Assembly: GCA_017518225.1 (NCBI GenBank)
Contig: JAFWVV010000036.1
Coordinates: 1 to 50,492 of the forward strand
From: Oscillospiraceae bacterium
GTDB lineage: Bacteria; Bacillota; Clostridia; Oscillospirales; Oscillospiraceae
Direction: 5' to 3'
Length of the DNA: 50,492 nucleotides
Made by a program: the position numbers and the translations under genes. Each line of letters starts with the position of its first letter. Positions within the stretch are counted from its first letter, which is position 1. The notes under the pieces were generated by a model. The model had not been told where the DNA came from. It did no database searches and worked only from the letters and a program-made list of their open reading frames with translations. This document shows positions 1-8,055 of this stretch, piece after piece.

Positions 1-1
1 G

Positions 2-115
2 GCGGTGACGCGCTACGCGGTGGGCCTGGTGTATCAGCCGGAGGACGGCTTTGATGCGGAGCAGGAATTGGAAGCCCAAAAGAGAATGCTCTATCGGGAA
101 TTTACCACGCGGTAG
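2..115 (+). CDS. C-terminal fragment of an unidentified protein
   Basis: An open frame enters from the left edge and ends at TAG 113-115, giving the last 37 residues of a protein (ends REFTTR). The piece is charged and probably helical, with an acidic stretch followed by Arg/Lys. No motif is recognisable and the start lies outside the window, so no function is proposed. It runs in the same direction as the surface-protein gene but is separated from it by a promoter-like site and a terminator. Confidence 0.45.
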   Translation, partial: AVTRYAVGLVYQPEDGFDAEQELEAQKRMLYREFTTR

Positions 116-163
116 AAAATGCGGAAGTGTATCGGAGAAATCGGAGAAATGCCATGAAACCCC

Positions 164-191
164 TTGACAAAACGGCGAAAATGCGCATAAT
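164..191 (+). promoter_or_regulatory. Candidate sigma-A promoter
   Basis: TTGACA at 164-169 matches the -35 consensus perfectly and is followed after 16 bases by CATAAT (186-191, 5 of 6 matches to -10). Transcription would start near 198, upstream of a strong hairpin terminator and the surface-protein gene. A second TATAAT at 244-249 has no convincing -35. Confidence 0.5.
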
Positions 192-197
192 CGCTGC

Positions 198-315
198 AAG
201 CGGAGCGGGTAAGGGTAGCCATACCCTTTTCTCCGTGCGCCTTTATAATGGAATACACCAAGCGCAACGACAACGCGGGGGCGGTTTGCCCCGCCGTGTC
301 GCTGCGCTTTTTTGC
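198..315 (+). ncRNA. Candidate small RNA or attenuated leader
   Basis: Between the promoter at 164-191 and the terminator at 261-315 lies about 118 nt with no good coding frame. It can fold into a first hairpin near 199-237 (CGGAG with CTCCG outside, GGGTA with TACCC inside) and then the terminator hairpin. It may be a small RNA, or the 5' part of the surface-protein transcript ended by attenuation. I do not recognise a known riboswitch class. The rest of the 116-449 gap (316-449) has no feature I can identify besides the Shine-Dalgarno of the next gene. Confidence 0.3.
261..315 (+). terminator. Strong intrinsic terminator
   Basis: AGCGCAACGACA at 261-272 pairs with TGTCGCTGCGCT at 297-308 with one mismatch. 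A nested GCGGGG/CCCCGC stem sits in the centre and a run of T follows from 308 to 313. It ends whatever starts at the 164-191 promoter, about 135 bases before the surface-protein start. Confidence 0.75.
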
Positions 316-449
316 ATGAACGGGGGTGATTTTTCGTGAGCTTCCTCCACTTTGCCAGCCGGGACGATCCGGCGGGCCCCCATCACGGCGGCCCGGTGAG
401 GGCACGCCTCGACAGAAACCGCAACGAATCGGAAAGCAGGTGCCAACAC

Positions 450-3338
450 ATGAAACACAAAACGAACCGGATCCTGAGCCTTTTCCTCGCCCTCGTGCTG
501 ACGGCGGGGCTGCTGCCTCTTTCGGCGCAAGCGGAGTCTCCCGGAACCTTTTCGGAGCTGCAACAGGAGATTAACCTAACCCCCACCGATGGTACTCTTA
601 AGCTTGAGAAGGATTATAAATTTGAAGACGGTTTTTCCGCCGATGGAATTGTTATTGACAGATCAATGACCATCAAACTGAACGAACATACCATTGACGG
701 CAACGGCATGGCCCGCATCTTCTTTGTCAATAATGAAGTCACGCTTACGCTCGAGGGCCCCGGAACGATCAAGGGAGGAGCGGCTGTTGGAGGCGGCGGC
801 ATCTATGCAGACGCCTACGCGGCGCTTTCCCTGCAGAATGTGGAGATCTCGGGGAATGTCGCCGCAGGAGGCGGCGGCGGCATCTATGCAGGCGACAACG
901 TGACGCTTTCCCTGCAGAACGTGGAGATCTCGGGGAATGTCGCCGCAGGAGGCGGCGGTATCTATGCAGACGCCTACGCGGCGCTTTCCCTGCAGAACGT
1001 GGAGATCTCGGGGAATGTCGCCGCAGGAGGCGGCGGCGGCATCTATGCAGGCGCCAACGCGAAGCTTTCCCTGCAGAACGTGGAGATCTCGGGGAATACC
1101 GCCGATGCACGAGGTGGCGGCGTATTCCTCAGTTCGGGGGCGTGGGGGCTCGAGATCGGCGGCGAAACGATCGTTTCCGGCAATACCGGCGGCGCCGCAG
1201 CAGACAACGTGTATCTGTATGGGCCGCAGCTCACGGTGACCTCCCCATTGACGGGCAAGGCCAAAATCGGACTCTCGCCTGACTCCGACGCAATCAGCTC
1301 TCATTCGACGAATGAGAATTTTGATCGCATGATGCCTCTCGGAACAGGGTTCAACACGCATCATCCGGGGGCTGACATCGAAGCCTTCTTTGTCAGCGAC
1401 GACCAAAGCATATGCATAAGCAATCGTGAGCTAAACAACTACGATATGTTTTGTTCCAGGCACACCCATCAAATGGAGTGTCGGCCGAACCCGGAGAACG
1501 GGGCCGAGCTTGAGTACGTATGCACAGCGGGATCCTGCCCGATGCCCTCCCCCTTCGCGAAGCTGACCCTCGTGGCCGAAAATCGCGTTTACAACGGGCA
1601 GAAGTATGACGATGCGTGGCTGGACGATCTCGCGCAGTTCAATCGGATCACCGGCCTCAACCTCGTGCTTTCTGATGATAACGCGATCTATCTCCACTAC
1701 CATAGTGGAGAGGATACAGGCTTTTCGTTTTCGCCCCTTTTTCCGGGATCGTATTGGGCAGTGTTTGTTGCGAATGGCGATTCCTCTAAAACGATCAGAA
1801 AGAACTTTCAGATCACGCCCGCCCCCCTGACGATCCGGCCCGAGACGCAGACCTGCGCCTACAACGGGGAGCTTCAGGGGCCGGGGGATATTATATATAC
1901 CGATTCGGAGGCCGCGGCGGCCGTCGCGGCTTCGGGCCTGGCGGATGGCGACCGGGTGACTTCCGTCACCATCGACGGCCAGGGACGGGAGATCGGCACA
2001 TACGAGCTGGAAATCACCGGCCTGCGCATCGAGAATTCCGAGGGGGACGACGTAACGGCCTGCTACGCTATCACTTACGAAAAAGGGAGTCTCGTGATCA
2101 AAAAGCCGCTGACCCTCGGCCTCACCATGGACGGCTGGGCGACGGGCGGCAGCGGAAGAGACCCCGTTTACCCCGTTCTCACCGGAAACGATGGGAACGG
2201 CGACGTGACCTATAAATACAAGCCGAAGGGCGCGGACGACGCGGCCTACAGCCCGGACATTCCGACCGCCGCGGGGGATTACACCGTCCGGGCCACGGTC
2301 GCAGAAACGGAATACCACCTCGGCGGCGAGAAAACGGCGGACTTCACCATCAGCCACTTCAGCCTCGAGGGGATAAACCTCAAAGTCAACAAGTCGGAAA
2401 AGAAACATCTCGATTGTAATATAGACTACGTCTGGGACGCCAAGCCGCCGTATGGTTGGGATGCTCTTTCCTCTTCCTTTCTGGAGGACATAGATGGCAA
2501 TACGCTGCCCTGGGACGACGAACCGACCCCCGGCGCGATCCGCTATATGCAGACGTTTGTAAGAGTCCCGACAAATGACGCGGTCGACTTCATCAATCTC
2601 TCCGGGATGAAAAAGGAAGACATTCACATCGTGCAGTGTTCCGATGTGACCGTCAGTGTGCACGAGCTCAAAAGATTCGTGGAAGGAGTCGGAGAAGTCG
2701 GAGAAGACGAAGAAGTCGAAGGTGTTTGGCGGATCTGGGTGCGGTTCAAGGTGGTGCAGAACGAAGCCCCTCCCACCGGCATCACGCTCGACAGCACCGC
2801 CGCGAAGACGGAGTATTTCATCGGCGAGGCGCTTGACGTATCCGGCCTTGTGCTGACGGCAAGCTATTCCGACAACAGCACGAAGAAGATCGACGTCACA
2901 AAGGAGATGGTCTCCGGCTTCGACGGCAGCAAAACCGGCAAGCAGACGCTGACCGTGACCTACGAGGGCTTCGAGGCCAAATATGAGGTCGAGGTGAAGG
3001 CGCAGCAGAACACGCCTACGCCTACGCCTACGCCCACACCGACGCCTAATCCGACGCCTACGCCCACGCCGACGCCGACGCCTATTCCGACGCCGACGCC
3101 TACGCCTACGCCGACGCCTACGCCTACGCCCACACCGACGCCAACGCCGACGCCGACACCGACGCCGACGCCTGCGCCGACACCGGTGCCCACACCCAAG
3201 CCGAGCGAAAAGCCCACCTCGCCCAAAACCGGCGACGAGAGCAATCTGTCGCTGTGGGGCAGCCTTGCGGTGCTGTCTCTGGCCGCGGCGGTCGTCCCGC
3301 TGGCGTACCTGCGCAAGCGCAAAGAACATAATAAATAA
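450..3338 (+). CDS. Large LPXTG-type cell-wall surface protein with beta-helix repeats
   Basis: A 962-residue secreted protein. Start 450 is chosen because it follows AGGTG and opens a clear signal peptide (MKHKTNR, hydrophobic core, SAQA cleavage near residue 28); the frame is open from 336 but that stretch does not look coding. Order of parts: parallel beta-helix/adhesin-like region near residues 60-250 with four almost identical 26-27 residue repeats (118-223); a middle region; two MBG-like Ig domains (about 450-545 and 547-630); a Big_3-type Ig domain (about 772-851); a Pro-Thr spacer (about 855-916); then SPKTGD at 924-929, a hydrophobic helix and an RKRKEHNK tail. This is a sortase sorting signal with Ser in place of the first Leu of LPXTG, a form common in Clostridia. 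Likely a wall-anchored adhesin; the ligand is unknown. No sortase gene lies in the window. Confidence 0.85.
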   Translation: MKHKTNRILSLFLALVLTAGLLPLSAQAESPGTFSELQQEINLTPTDGTLKLEKDYKFEDGFSADGIVIDRSMTIKLNEHTIDGNGMARIFFVNNEVTLTLEGPGTIKGGAAVGGGGIYADAYAALSLQNVEISGNVAAGGGGGIYAGDNVTLSLQNVEISGNVAAGGGGIYADAYAALSLQNVEISGNVAAGGGGGIYAGANAKLSLQNVEISGNTADARGGGVFLSSGAWGLEIGGETIVSGNTGGAAADNVYLYGPQLTVTSPLTGKAKIGLSPDSDAISSHSTNENFDRMMPLGTGFNTHHPGADIEAFFVSDDQSICISNRELNNYDMFCSRHTHQMECRPNPENGAELEYVCTAGSCPMPSPFAKLTLVAENRVYNGQKYDDAWLDDLAQFNRITGLNLVLSDDNAIYLHYHSGEDTGFSFSPLFPGSYWAVFVANGDSSKTIRKNFQITPAPLTIRPETQTCAYNGELQGPGDIIYTDSEAAAAVAASGLADGDRVTSVTIDGQGREIGTYELEITGLRIENSEGDDVTACYAITYEKGSLVIKKPLTLGLTMDGWATGGSGRDPVYPVLTGNDGNGDVTYKYKPKGADDAAYSPDIPTAAGDYTVRATVAETEYHLGGEKTADFTISHFSLEGINLKVNKSEKKHLDCNIDYVWDAKPPYGWDALSSSFLEDIDGNTLPWDDEPTPGAIRYMQTFVRVPTNDAVDFINLSGMKKEDIHIVQCSDVTVSVHELKRFVEGVGEVGEDEEVEGVWRIWVRFKVVQNEAPPTGITLDSTAAKTEYFIGEALDVSGLVLTASYSDNSTKKIDVTKEMVSGFDGSKTGKQTLTVTYEGFEAKYEVEVKAQQNTPTPTPTPTPTPNPTPTPTPTPTPIPTPTPTPTPTPTPTPTPTPTPTPTPTPTPAPTPVPTPKPSEKPTSPKTGDESNLSLWGSLAVLSLAAAVVPLAYLRKRKEHNK
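801..1118 (+). repeat. Tandem duplication of a 159-bp coding block
   Basis: Two adjacent copies (801-959 and 960-1118) of a 159-bp block, each holding two beta-helix rungs of 26-27 residues with the core [10 protein letters not shown]. The rung pattern is A-B-A-B: A carries ADAYAAL and B carries AGDN or AGAN. The copies are nearly identical at DNA level, so the duplication looks recent. The length is a multiple of three, so copy-number change keeps the frame and only lengthens or shortens the surface protein. Confidence 0.9.
3013..3198 (+). repeat. Hexanucleotide Pro-Thr microsatellite
   Basis: A run of imperfect six-base units (ACGCCT, ACGCCC, CCGACG types) encoding about 60 residues of alternating Thr-Pro with single Asn, Ile, Ala and Val interruptions. 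It forms the extended wall-spanning spacer before the sorting signal. Hexamer slippage would keep the frame. Confidence 0.9.
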
Positions 3339-3339
3339 G

Positions 3340-3412
3340 GCAGACGGTATCCGTCTGCACGTCACCCAAACGGGCGGCGAGGCATAAGAAAAATGCCCCG
3401 CCGCTCGTTTTG
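3340..3412 (+). terminator. Double hairpin terminator after the surface protein
   Basis: A perfect 8-bp stem (GCAGACGG/CCGTCTGC, 3340-3358) without a T run is followed by a longer stem (CGGGCGGCG..GGCA with TGCC..CGCCGCTCG, 3371-3407) and TTTTGT. The second hairpin is the likely terminator and separates this gene from the spoIIIA operon. Confidence 0.7.
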
Positions 3413-3509
3413 TCGATCCCAAAAGCCGCCTCTGTCACTTCTGCAAATCCTTTTTGCTCCGGCATATCTTGGCCGAGCGCGCATAGACTTTGCTGACGGG
3501 AGGGAGACG

Positions 3510-4379
3510 ATGGATTGCTTGGAGCTGGCGCTGCAGCTGTTGCCGCATCGCTATCTGGACAGAGCGCACCGGGAGATGCTGTCCGGTGCCGAAGAGCTGC
3601 GTCTGCGCACGGGACAGGCCTTGACCATGCTGCGCCTTGGCAGAGAATATCCCGTTCCCGGCGAGCCGATCCGCAGGGAGGAGCTTCTGCGCACCTTGGA
3701 AAAGGCGACGGGCGCGTCGCTGCACAGCGCGTCGCAGGCGCTCTCACGCGGTTATATCGACTATCACGGCGTGCGCGTCGGCGTATGCGGTCATGTTGTG
3801 TGCCGGGACGGGCAGGTCACGGGCTTTCGCTCGGTCAGCTCTCTGGCGCTGCGAATTGCGCGGCCATGTCATGGCTGCTGTGACGAAATCTGGCGAAGGA
3901 TGCGGCAGGAGGGCTTTGGAAACGTTTTGATTCTCTCGCCGCCCGGTGGCGGAAAAACGACGGCGCTGCGTGAGCTGATTCGCCTTTTGTCTTTGTCCGG
4001 CTGGCGAATCGGATTGGTGGACGAGCGCGGCGAGGTGGCGGCGATGGAGGCGGGGGAAGCGGGCTATGAGTTGGGCGCGCATTGCGACGTAATCAGCGGC
4101 GTGTCCAAATTGGCAGGAAGCATGATGCTGCTGCGCGGCATGAATCCGCAGTTGATTGCGGTGGACGAAATCACACAGCCGGAGGATCTGGAGGCGATGC
4201 GTGAGATTGTCGGCTGCGGGGTGCGTCTGCTGGCAACGGCACATGCGCGAGAGTTGGGGGACTTGCGGCGAAGGCCGTTGTACGGCAGGCTGCTGGATGA
4301 GCGACTGTTCAGCGAGACGATCCTGATTCGCATGGATGAGACGGGACGCAGTTACCAATGGAGGAGGCTTGGCGCGTGA
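3510..4379 (+). CDS. spoIIIAA: Stage III sporulation protein AA (SpoIIIAA), AAA+ ATPase
   Basis: The 289-residue putative secretion-type ATPase of the SpoIIIA-SpoIIQ channel that links mother cell and engulfed forespore. Start 3510 follows GGGAGGGAG and matches the family length; the frame is open further upstream but that overlaps the preceding terminator. Walker A (PPGGGKT) lies near residue 143, a conserved VDERGEVAA follows, and a Walker B-like LIAVDEI lies near 215. First gene of an eight-gene operon with overlapping ends. By analogy with Bacillus it should be sigma-E controlled; CATATCTT at 3463-3470 resembles a sigma-E -10, but I see no convincing -35. Confidence 0.95.
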   Translation: MDCLELALQLLPHRYLDRAHREMLSGAEELRLRTGQALTMLRLGREYPVPGEPIRREELLRTLEKATGASLHSASQALSRGYIDYHGVRVGVCGHVVCRDGQVTGFRSVSSLALRIARPCHGCCDEIWRRMRQEGFGNVLILSPPGGGKTTALRELIRLLSLSGWRIGLVDERGEVAAMEAGEAGYELGAHCDVISGVSKLAGSMMLLRGMNPQLIAVDEITQPEDLEAMREIVGCGVRLLATAHARELGDLRRRPLYGRLLDERLFSETILIRMDETGRSYQWRRLGA

Positions 4380-4885
4380 GGCTGTTTGGCGCGATATGTG
4401 TGATGCTTGCGGTCTCCGCGTTCGCGTGCTCACTGATATCCAATGAAAAGCGCGCGCTCCGATGTCTCGGCACGCTCTGTTGTGCGCTGGAGCGAATGCG
4501 TGCAGAGCTGACGACACGCCTGTGTCCGACGCAGGATCTGTTGCATGAGGCGGCAAATACCACAGAGGGGGAAACGGCGCAATTCTTTTTTCAAATTCTG
4601 GAAGGGATGGACAGCCTGACGACAAAAAGCTTTGCCGAGCTGTGGCAAGAGGCTGTGGAGACCAGCTTTTCTTTACTTCCCGAAACGGAGAAAAATGCGT
4701 TGATCACGCTTGGCGGATCGCTTGGACGCTATGCGCTGGAAGAACAGCTGTCGGCAATCGACCGTTTTCTGCTCGTGGGTCAGGCCGCTTTTCAGGCGCG
4801 CAGGGCTGCCTTGCCGGACAAGCGGCGCTTGATTGTCGCACTCTGCGAAACAGCGGGTATTTTTCTCTGCCTTCTATTGCTTTAG
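4376..4885 (+). CDS. spoIIIAB: Stage III sporulation protein AB (SpoIIIAB)
   Basis: 169 residues from a GTG start that overlaps the TGA of spoIIIAA (GTGA). The ATG at 4358 is in frame but sits on the Shine-Dalgarno GGAGGAGG (4360-4367), so GTG 4376 is preferred and gives the usual family length. It has an N-terminal membrane helix (about residues 3-19) and a C-terminal hydrophobic helix (IFLCLLLL), with a helical, acidic middle that resembles type II secretion GspF/PilC-like folds. Structural part of the forespore channel in the mother-cell membrane. Confidence 0.92.
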   Translation: MRLFGAICVMLAVSAFACSLISNEKRALRCLGTLCCALERMRAELTTRLCPTQDLLHEAANTTEGETAQFFFQILEGMDSLTTKSFAELWQEAVETSFSLLPETEKNALITLGGSLGRYALEEQLSAIDRFLLVGQAAFQARRAALPDKRRLIVALCETAGIFLCLLLL

Positions 4886-4894
4886 GAGACTTGC

Positions 4895-5089
4895 ATGGAC
4901 ATTGATCTGATTTTCAAGATTGCTGCAGTAGGAATACTTGTGGCTGTGCTCAACATTCTCCTGCAGCGCTCCGGGCGCGAGGAGCAGGCGCTGATGACGA
5001 CAATTACGGCGCTGGTTGTCGTTCTGATGATTGTCGTGCAAAAAATCAGCGAGCTGTTTACGCTGATCAAAACGCTCTTCGGCCTCTGA
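4895..5089 (+). CDS. spoIIIAC: Stage III sporulation protein AC (SpoIIIAC)
   Basis: A 64-residue protein with two membrane helices (about residues 5-22 and 35-50), the normal length for the family. TAGGAGA precedes the ATG. The stop shares its last base with the next start (TGATG), so translation is coupled to spoIIIAD. Membrane subunit of the SpoIIIA channel. Confidence 0.93.
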   Translation: MDIDLIFKIAAVGILVAVLNILLQRSGREEQALMTTITALVVVLMIVVQKISELFTLIKTLFGL

Positions 5090-5475
5090 TGGAACTGATG
5101 ATGCGTGTGGCGGCAGCGGCGCTGTGCGCTCTTGTTGCAGGACTGTTAATCCGGCAAAAGAACCCGGAGCTTGCGTTGACGCTCAGTGTTGGCGCGGTAG
5201 CGGTAATTACGCTGGCGGCGCTGCGCATGGGTACGGGTCTGAACGATCTGCGTGTGCTGCTGCGGGAGCGTTTCGGTCTTAGCGAGATCTATATGCAGCC
5301 AATGCTGAAGTGTCTGGCAACGGCCATTGTGAGCAAGCTGACGGCGGAGCTTTGCCGTGATCACGCACAGACGGCTGCTGCTGCGGCGGTGGAACTGGCC
5401 GGCAGTCTCTGTGCGCTGGGAATTGTAATGCCGCTGCTGGTGACGATGCTGAAGATGGTGGGGGATTTTCTTTGA
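5089..5475 (+). CDS. spoIIIAD: Stage III sporulation protein AD (SpoIIIAD)
   Basis: 128 residues, largely hydrophobic, with about four membrane helices and a short polar central part (RERFGLSEIYMQPMLK). Length and hydropathy match SpoIIIAD. It overlaps spoIIIAC by one base and spoIIIAE by four. Membrane subunit of the forespore channel. Confidence 0.93.
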   Translation: MELMMRVAAAALCALVAGLLIRQKNPELALTLSVGAVAVITLAALRMGTGLNDLRVLLRERFGLSEIYMQPMLKCLATAIVSKLTAELCRDHAQTAAAAAVELAGSLCALGIVMPLLVTMLKMVGDFL

Positions 5476-6572
5476 AAAAAATTGTGATGACCTTGCTTTT
5501 TCTCCCATTTTTTCTGGTGCCGGTTTATGCACAGGACTTGGGCGAAGCGGCGGGGGTGGAGCTGGAAGCTAACGCTGTGCGTGAAGCGCTGCCGGAAGAG
5601 ATTCAGGAGGTCGGCGGGACGCTGGATATGAGCGGGCGTTACGATGGTCTGGGCGCACTGGAACGTCTGTGGAGAAAATTGCTTGAGAACATAAGCGAAC
5701 GCCTGCGCGCCGACGCATGGGAAGCGGTGCGACTTTTGGTGGTTGTTTTATTCTGCTCAGTTTCCGGCAGCTTGATCAAGGAAAAGCGCCAGCAGGAGAT
5801 CCTGGAGCTGTCAGGCTGTGCAGTTGTGTCATTGCTGCTGGCAGGCGGTGTTGACAGCATGGTAAAAGAATGCTTCTCCTCTCTCGTTGAATTGAACGAT
5901 TATGCGCGTGTCGCGCTTCCTGCGGTCTATACGGCGGCAGCGGCCGGCGGCGCCGTCGCTTCTGCTTCGGTACGCTATGCCAGCGCCTGCTTTGCGCTCG
6001 ACTTGATGATGAGCGCAGCGGAAAAGCTGTTGCTGCCGGTGATCAGCGCCCTGATTGCCATGTCCGTCTGCGCGGCTGTGTTTGATAACGCCATGCTTCG
6101 TGCGACCATCAACGGGGCAAAAAAGCTGGCAGCACTGATGATGAGTGGGATGACGATCGCTTTGACTGCCATGCTGTCGGTGACGGGGCTTGTCAGCAGC
6201 GCGGCGGACGCGGCGGCGATTCGTGCGGCAAAGACGGTGATCTCCGCGTCTTTGCCCATCGTTGGCGGGATTATGGCGAATGCGGCCTCGTCGGTTTTTG
6301 CCGCGGCAGATCTGGTAAAAAACTCCGCTGGTGCGTTTGGTATGGTGGCTGTTTGCGCCTTGTGTCTGGCTCCATTTGCCGCGCTGGCTGTGCGCCGGTT
6401 TTTCTTTGGGGTCATTGCGGCCGCTGCGGATATGACGGCAAGCGGACGGATTGCGAGACTGTTTCACGATATGTCCGCTGTTTTGACGCTGCTGCTCGGC
6501 TTGCTCGGCTCGTTTGCGCTTATGCTGTTTTTCTCTGTCGCTGCGGCGCTGCGTTCGGTGGGAACGGCATGA
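5472..6572 (+). CDS. spoIIIAE: Stage III sporulation protein AE (SpoIIIAE)
   Basis: 366 residues, polytopic. The likely start is TTG 5472, which overlaps the spoIIIAD stop (TTGA) and follows GGTGGGGGA; it gives a signal peptide (KKIVMTLLFLPFFLVPVYAQ). An ATG at 5487 is the alternative but would shorten the peptide. After a soluble segment of roughly 70 residues there are about seven Ala/Val-rich membrane helices. Large membrane subunit of the SpoIIIA complex. Its stop overlaps spoIIIAF (ATGA). Confidence 0.93.
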   Translation: MKKIVMTLLFLPFFLVPVYAQDLGEAAGVELEANAVREALPEEIQEVGGTLDMSGRYDGLGALERLWRKLLENISERLRADAWEAVRLLVVVLFCSVSGSLIKEKRQQEILELSGCAVVSLLLAGGVDSMVKECFSSLVELNDYARVALPAVYTAAAAGGAVASASVRYASACFALDLMMSAAEKLLLPVISALIAMSVCAAVFDNAMLRATINGAKKLAALMMSGMTIALTAMLSVTGLVSSAADAAAIRAAKTVISASLPIVGGIMANAASSVFAAADLVKNSAGAFGMVAVCALCLAPFAALAVRRFFFGVIAAAADMTASGRIARLFHDMSAVLTLLLGLLGSFALMLFFSVAAALRSVGTA

Positions 6573-7051
6573 GCGGGGGCATTCGGCTGTTATGTGCGCT
6601 TTCCGTGCTCTGCGGACTTGCGCTCAGTTTAGCGCCGGAGGGCGGCGTCAAACGGATGATGAGCCTGTGCAGTGCGGTTCTTCTGATGCTCTCAATGCTC
6701 AGTTTGATCCGCGATTTGGATATCGGTGCTTATTCGCTGGAGATGGCGCGCTATCGGGAACTGGGACGGGAGATTAGCGCGGAGGGAGAGGACAGCCGCG
6801 CCAGGCTCCAGCGCGCAGTCATAGAAAACGAGTGCGAGCAGTATATTCTTCATAGGGCGGAGAGCATGGAAATCCGGGCGCTTGAGGCGTCGGTTACGGC
6901 GCGTTGGGATTCGACGGGCTGCTGGCTGCCGATTTCCGTAGAGCTGTCAGGCAATGTAAGCGAAGCGGATAGAGAAACGCTGGCGGAATGGATTGAAACG
7001 GATTTGGGAATTGGCAAGGACAAGCAGAGCTGGAGGGAACATGGATCTTAA
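6569..7051 (+). CDS. spoIIIAF: Stage III sporulation protein AF (SpoIIIAF)
   Basis: 160 residues: two N-terminal membrane helices (about residues 4-20 and 27-44) and a soluble C-terminal domain (VIENECEQYILHRAE region followed by beta strands), which in the family is a ring-building-motif domain in the intermembrane space. ATG 6569 overlaps the spoIIIAE TGA; an open frame upstream of this in another phase of spoIIIAE is not coding. The gene overlaps spoIIIAG by 11 bases. Confidence 0.9.
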   Translation: MSGGIRLLCALSVLCGLALSLAPEGGVKRMMSLCSAVLLMLSMLSLIRDLDIGAYSLEMARYRELGREISAEGEDSRARLQRAVIENECEQYILHRAESMEIRALEASVTARWDSTGCWLPISVELSGNVSEADRETLAEWIETDLGIGKDKQSWREHGS

Positions 7052-7361
7052 ATTGTTGATGAAAAAGCTGGCGCCGATCAAATATCCGCTGTTGATTTTG
7101 GCCTTTGGCTTGTTGCTGTTGCTGATGCCGTCCGGAAAAAAACAAGCGCCAGGCGTGGAGGGCGACGCGCAGCTGGCTCAGCTTCTTGCAAGCGCAGAGG
7201 GCGTTGGACAGACGCAGCTGCTGGTCTCTGAGCACGGCGTTGTTATTGTGTGCGAGGGCGCGGAAAACGCGGCGGTGAAGCTGGATATTATTCGCGCCAT
7301 AGGATCATATACTGGTTTCGGAGCCGACAAGATCACCATTTTGCATCTGACGGATCAATGA
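7041..7361 (+). CDS. spoIIIAG: Stage III sporulation protein AG (SpoIIIAG), compact form
   Basis: Only 106 residues, against about 229 in Bacillus subtilis. ATG 7041 follows TGGAGGG. One membrane helix (about residues 14-29), then a soluble part running directly from GVGQTQLLVSEHG (54-66) to VVIVCEGAENAAVKLDII (67-84). In the usual protein a long segment separates these two blocks; in B. subtilis it forms the beta-triangle that builds the large SpoIIIAG ring. Here it is missing, leaving a bare ring-building fold. The neighbours identify it securely: it lies between spoIIIAF and spoIIIAH and the frame is intact. See findings. Confidence 0.88.
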   Translation: MDLKLLMKKLAPIKYPLLILAFGLLLLLMPSGKKQAPGVEGDAQLAQLLASAEGVGQTQLLVSEHGVVIVCEGAENAAVKLDIIRAIGSYTGFGADKITILHLTDQ

Positions 7362-7378
7362 AAGGGGAGGAAAAGATC

Positions 7379-7918
7379 ATGACAAAAACGAAGCGGAGAA
7401 ATTTGACCTTGCTGGCGGTGTTGATGTTCGTCAGCGCGGCGGTACTTCTCAACTGGTCCTACAACAAGCGCTGGGGCAGTCCGGATGCGGAGCTGGTCAG
7501 CGCGCAGGACACGGCGATTGCCGAAGCGGCGTCACGGGCACAAAAGCTCGCGGCATCAGCAGCCGGATATTTTTCAGAGGCGCGGCTGACACGACAGGTG
7601 TCACGTGACGAAGCCTTGCAGCTGCTGCAGACGGCGGCCTCTGCAGAGACCGCATCGCAGGAGACCATCGACTCTGCGATGAACGCGATTTCCGCCATGG
7701 CGACCTCGTCCATGAAAGAATCACAGATTGAAAACCTTCTAATTGCAAAAGACTTTGCCGATTGTGTCGTCTATATCGGCAACGACGCCATCACCGTTGC
7801 TGTTCCTGCGCCGGAGGATGGCTTGAGTGAGGAGGCTGTCGCGCGCATCACCGACATCATCCTTACGGAAACCGCTTACACGGCAGCGCAGCTCAATATC
7901 ATAGAAGTCAAAGGTTGA
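7379..7918 (+). CDS. spoIIIAH: Stage III sporulation protein AH (SpoIIIAH)
   Basis: 179 residues: one membrane helix (about residues 9-25, ending LNWSYNKRW), an Ala/Glu-rich helical linker, and a C-terminal domain with the pattern KESQIENLLIAKDFADCVVYI, typical of SpoIIIAH/YscJ-like ring domains. In the family this domain binds forespore SpoIIQ across the two membranes. ATG 7379 is chosen because GGGGAGG (7363-7369) lies just upstream; an in-frame ATG at about 7358 would contain that site. Last gene of the operon, followed by a terminator. No SpoIIQ gene is in the window. Confidence 0.93.
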   Translation: MTKTKRRNLTLLAVLMFVSAAVLLNWSYNKRWGSPDAELVSAQDTAIAEAASRAQKLAASAAGYFSEARLTRQVSRDEALQLLQTAASAETASQETIDSAMNAISAMATSSMKESQIENLLIAKDFADCVVYIGNDAITVAVPAPEDGLSEEAVARITDIILTETAYTAAQLNIIEVKG

Positions 7919-7921
7919 ACG

Positions 7922-7952
7922 AAAAAGCCCGGAAAAAATCCGGGCTTTTTGT
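7922..7952 (+). terminator. Terminator of the spoIIIA operon
   Basis: AAAAAGCCCGG pairs with CCGGGCTTTTT around a short A-rich loop, ending in T5 at 7946-7950. It starts four bases after the spoIIIAH stop. Confidence 0.9.
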
Positions 7953-7998
7953 CATAAGGGATGAAAAATGTAAAATGAATATTTTTTTCTGTATACAC

Positions 7999-8027
7999 TT
8001 CCATTTTTCTCATATTCATGGTATAAT
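7999..8027 (+). promoter_or_regulatory. Candidate promoter of the asp23-nusB operon
   Basis: A perfect TATAAT (8022-8027) in an AT-rich stretch, 29 bases before the asp23 start. The -35 at 17-base spacing (TTCCAT, 7999-8004) is weak, so the promoter may need activation or rely on the upstream T-rich sequence. Confidence 0.45.
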
Positions 8028-8055
8028 ACTCTGAATTTTAATGGGGAGGCATACC

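Noticed and set aside
336-449. An in-frame N-terminal extension of the surface protein from a start at 336.
   Set aside because: The extension would put 38 polar residues before a perfect signal peptide; the RBS and peptide at 450 decide the start.
801-1118. Regular repeats that might suggest a CRISPR array.
   Set aside because: The repeats are in frame, code for beta-helix rungs, and have no unique spacers.
1431-3422. A 663-residue open frame on the minus strand opposite the surface protein.
   Set aside because: It is an Arg/Val-rich shadow of the high-GC, repeat-rich coding strand, with no RBS and no recognisable domain.
3463-3470. CATATCTT as a sigma-E -10 before spoIIIAA.
   Set aside because: It fits a loose -10 pattern but no matching -35 is found at the right distance; kept only as a remark.
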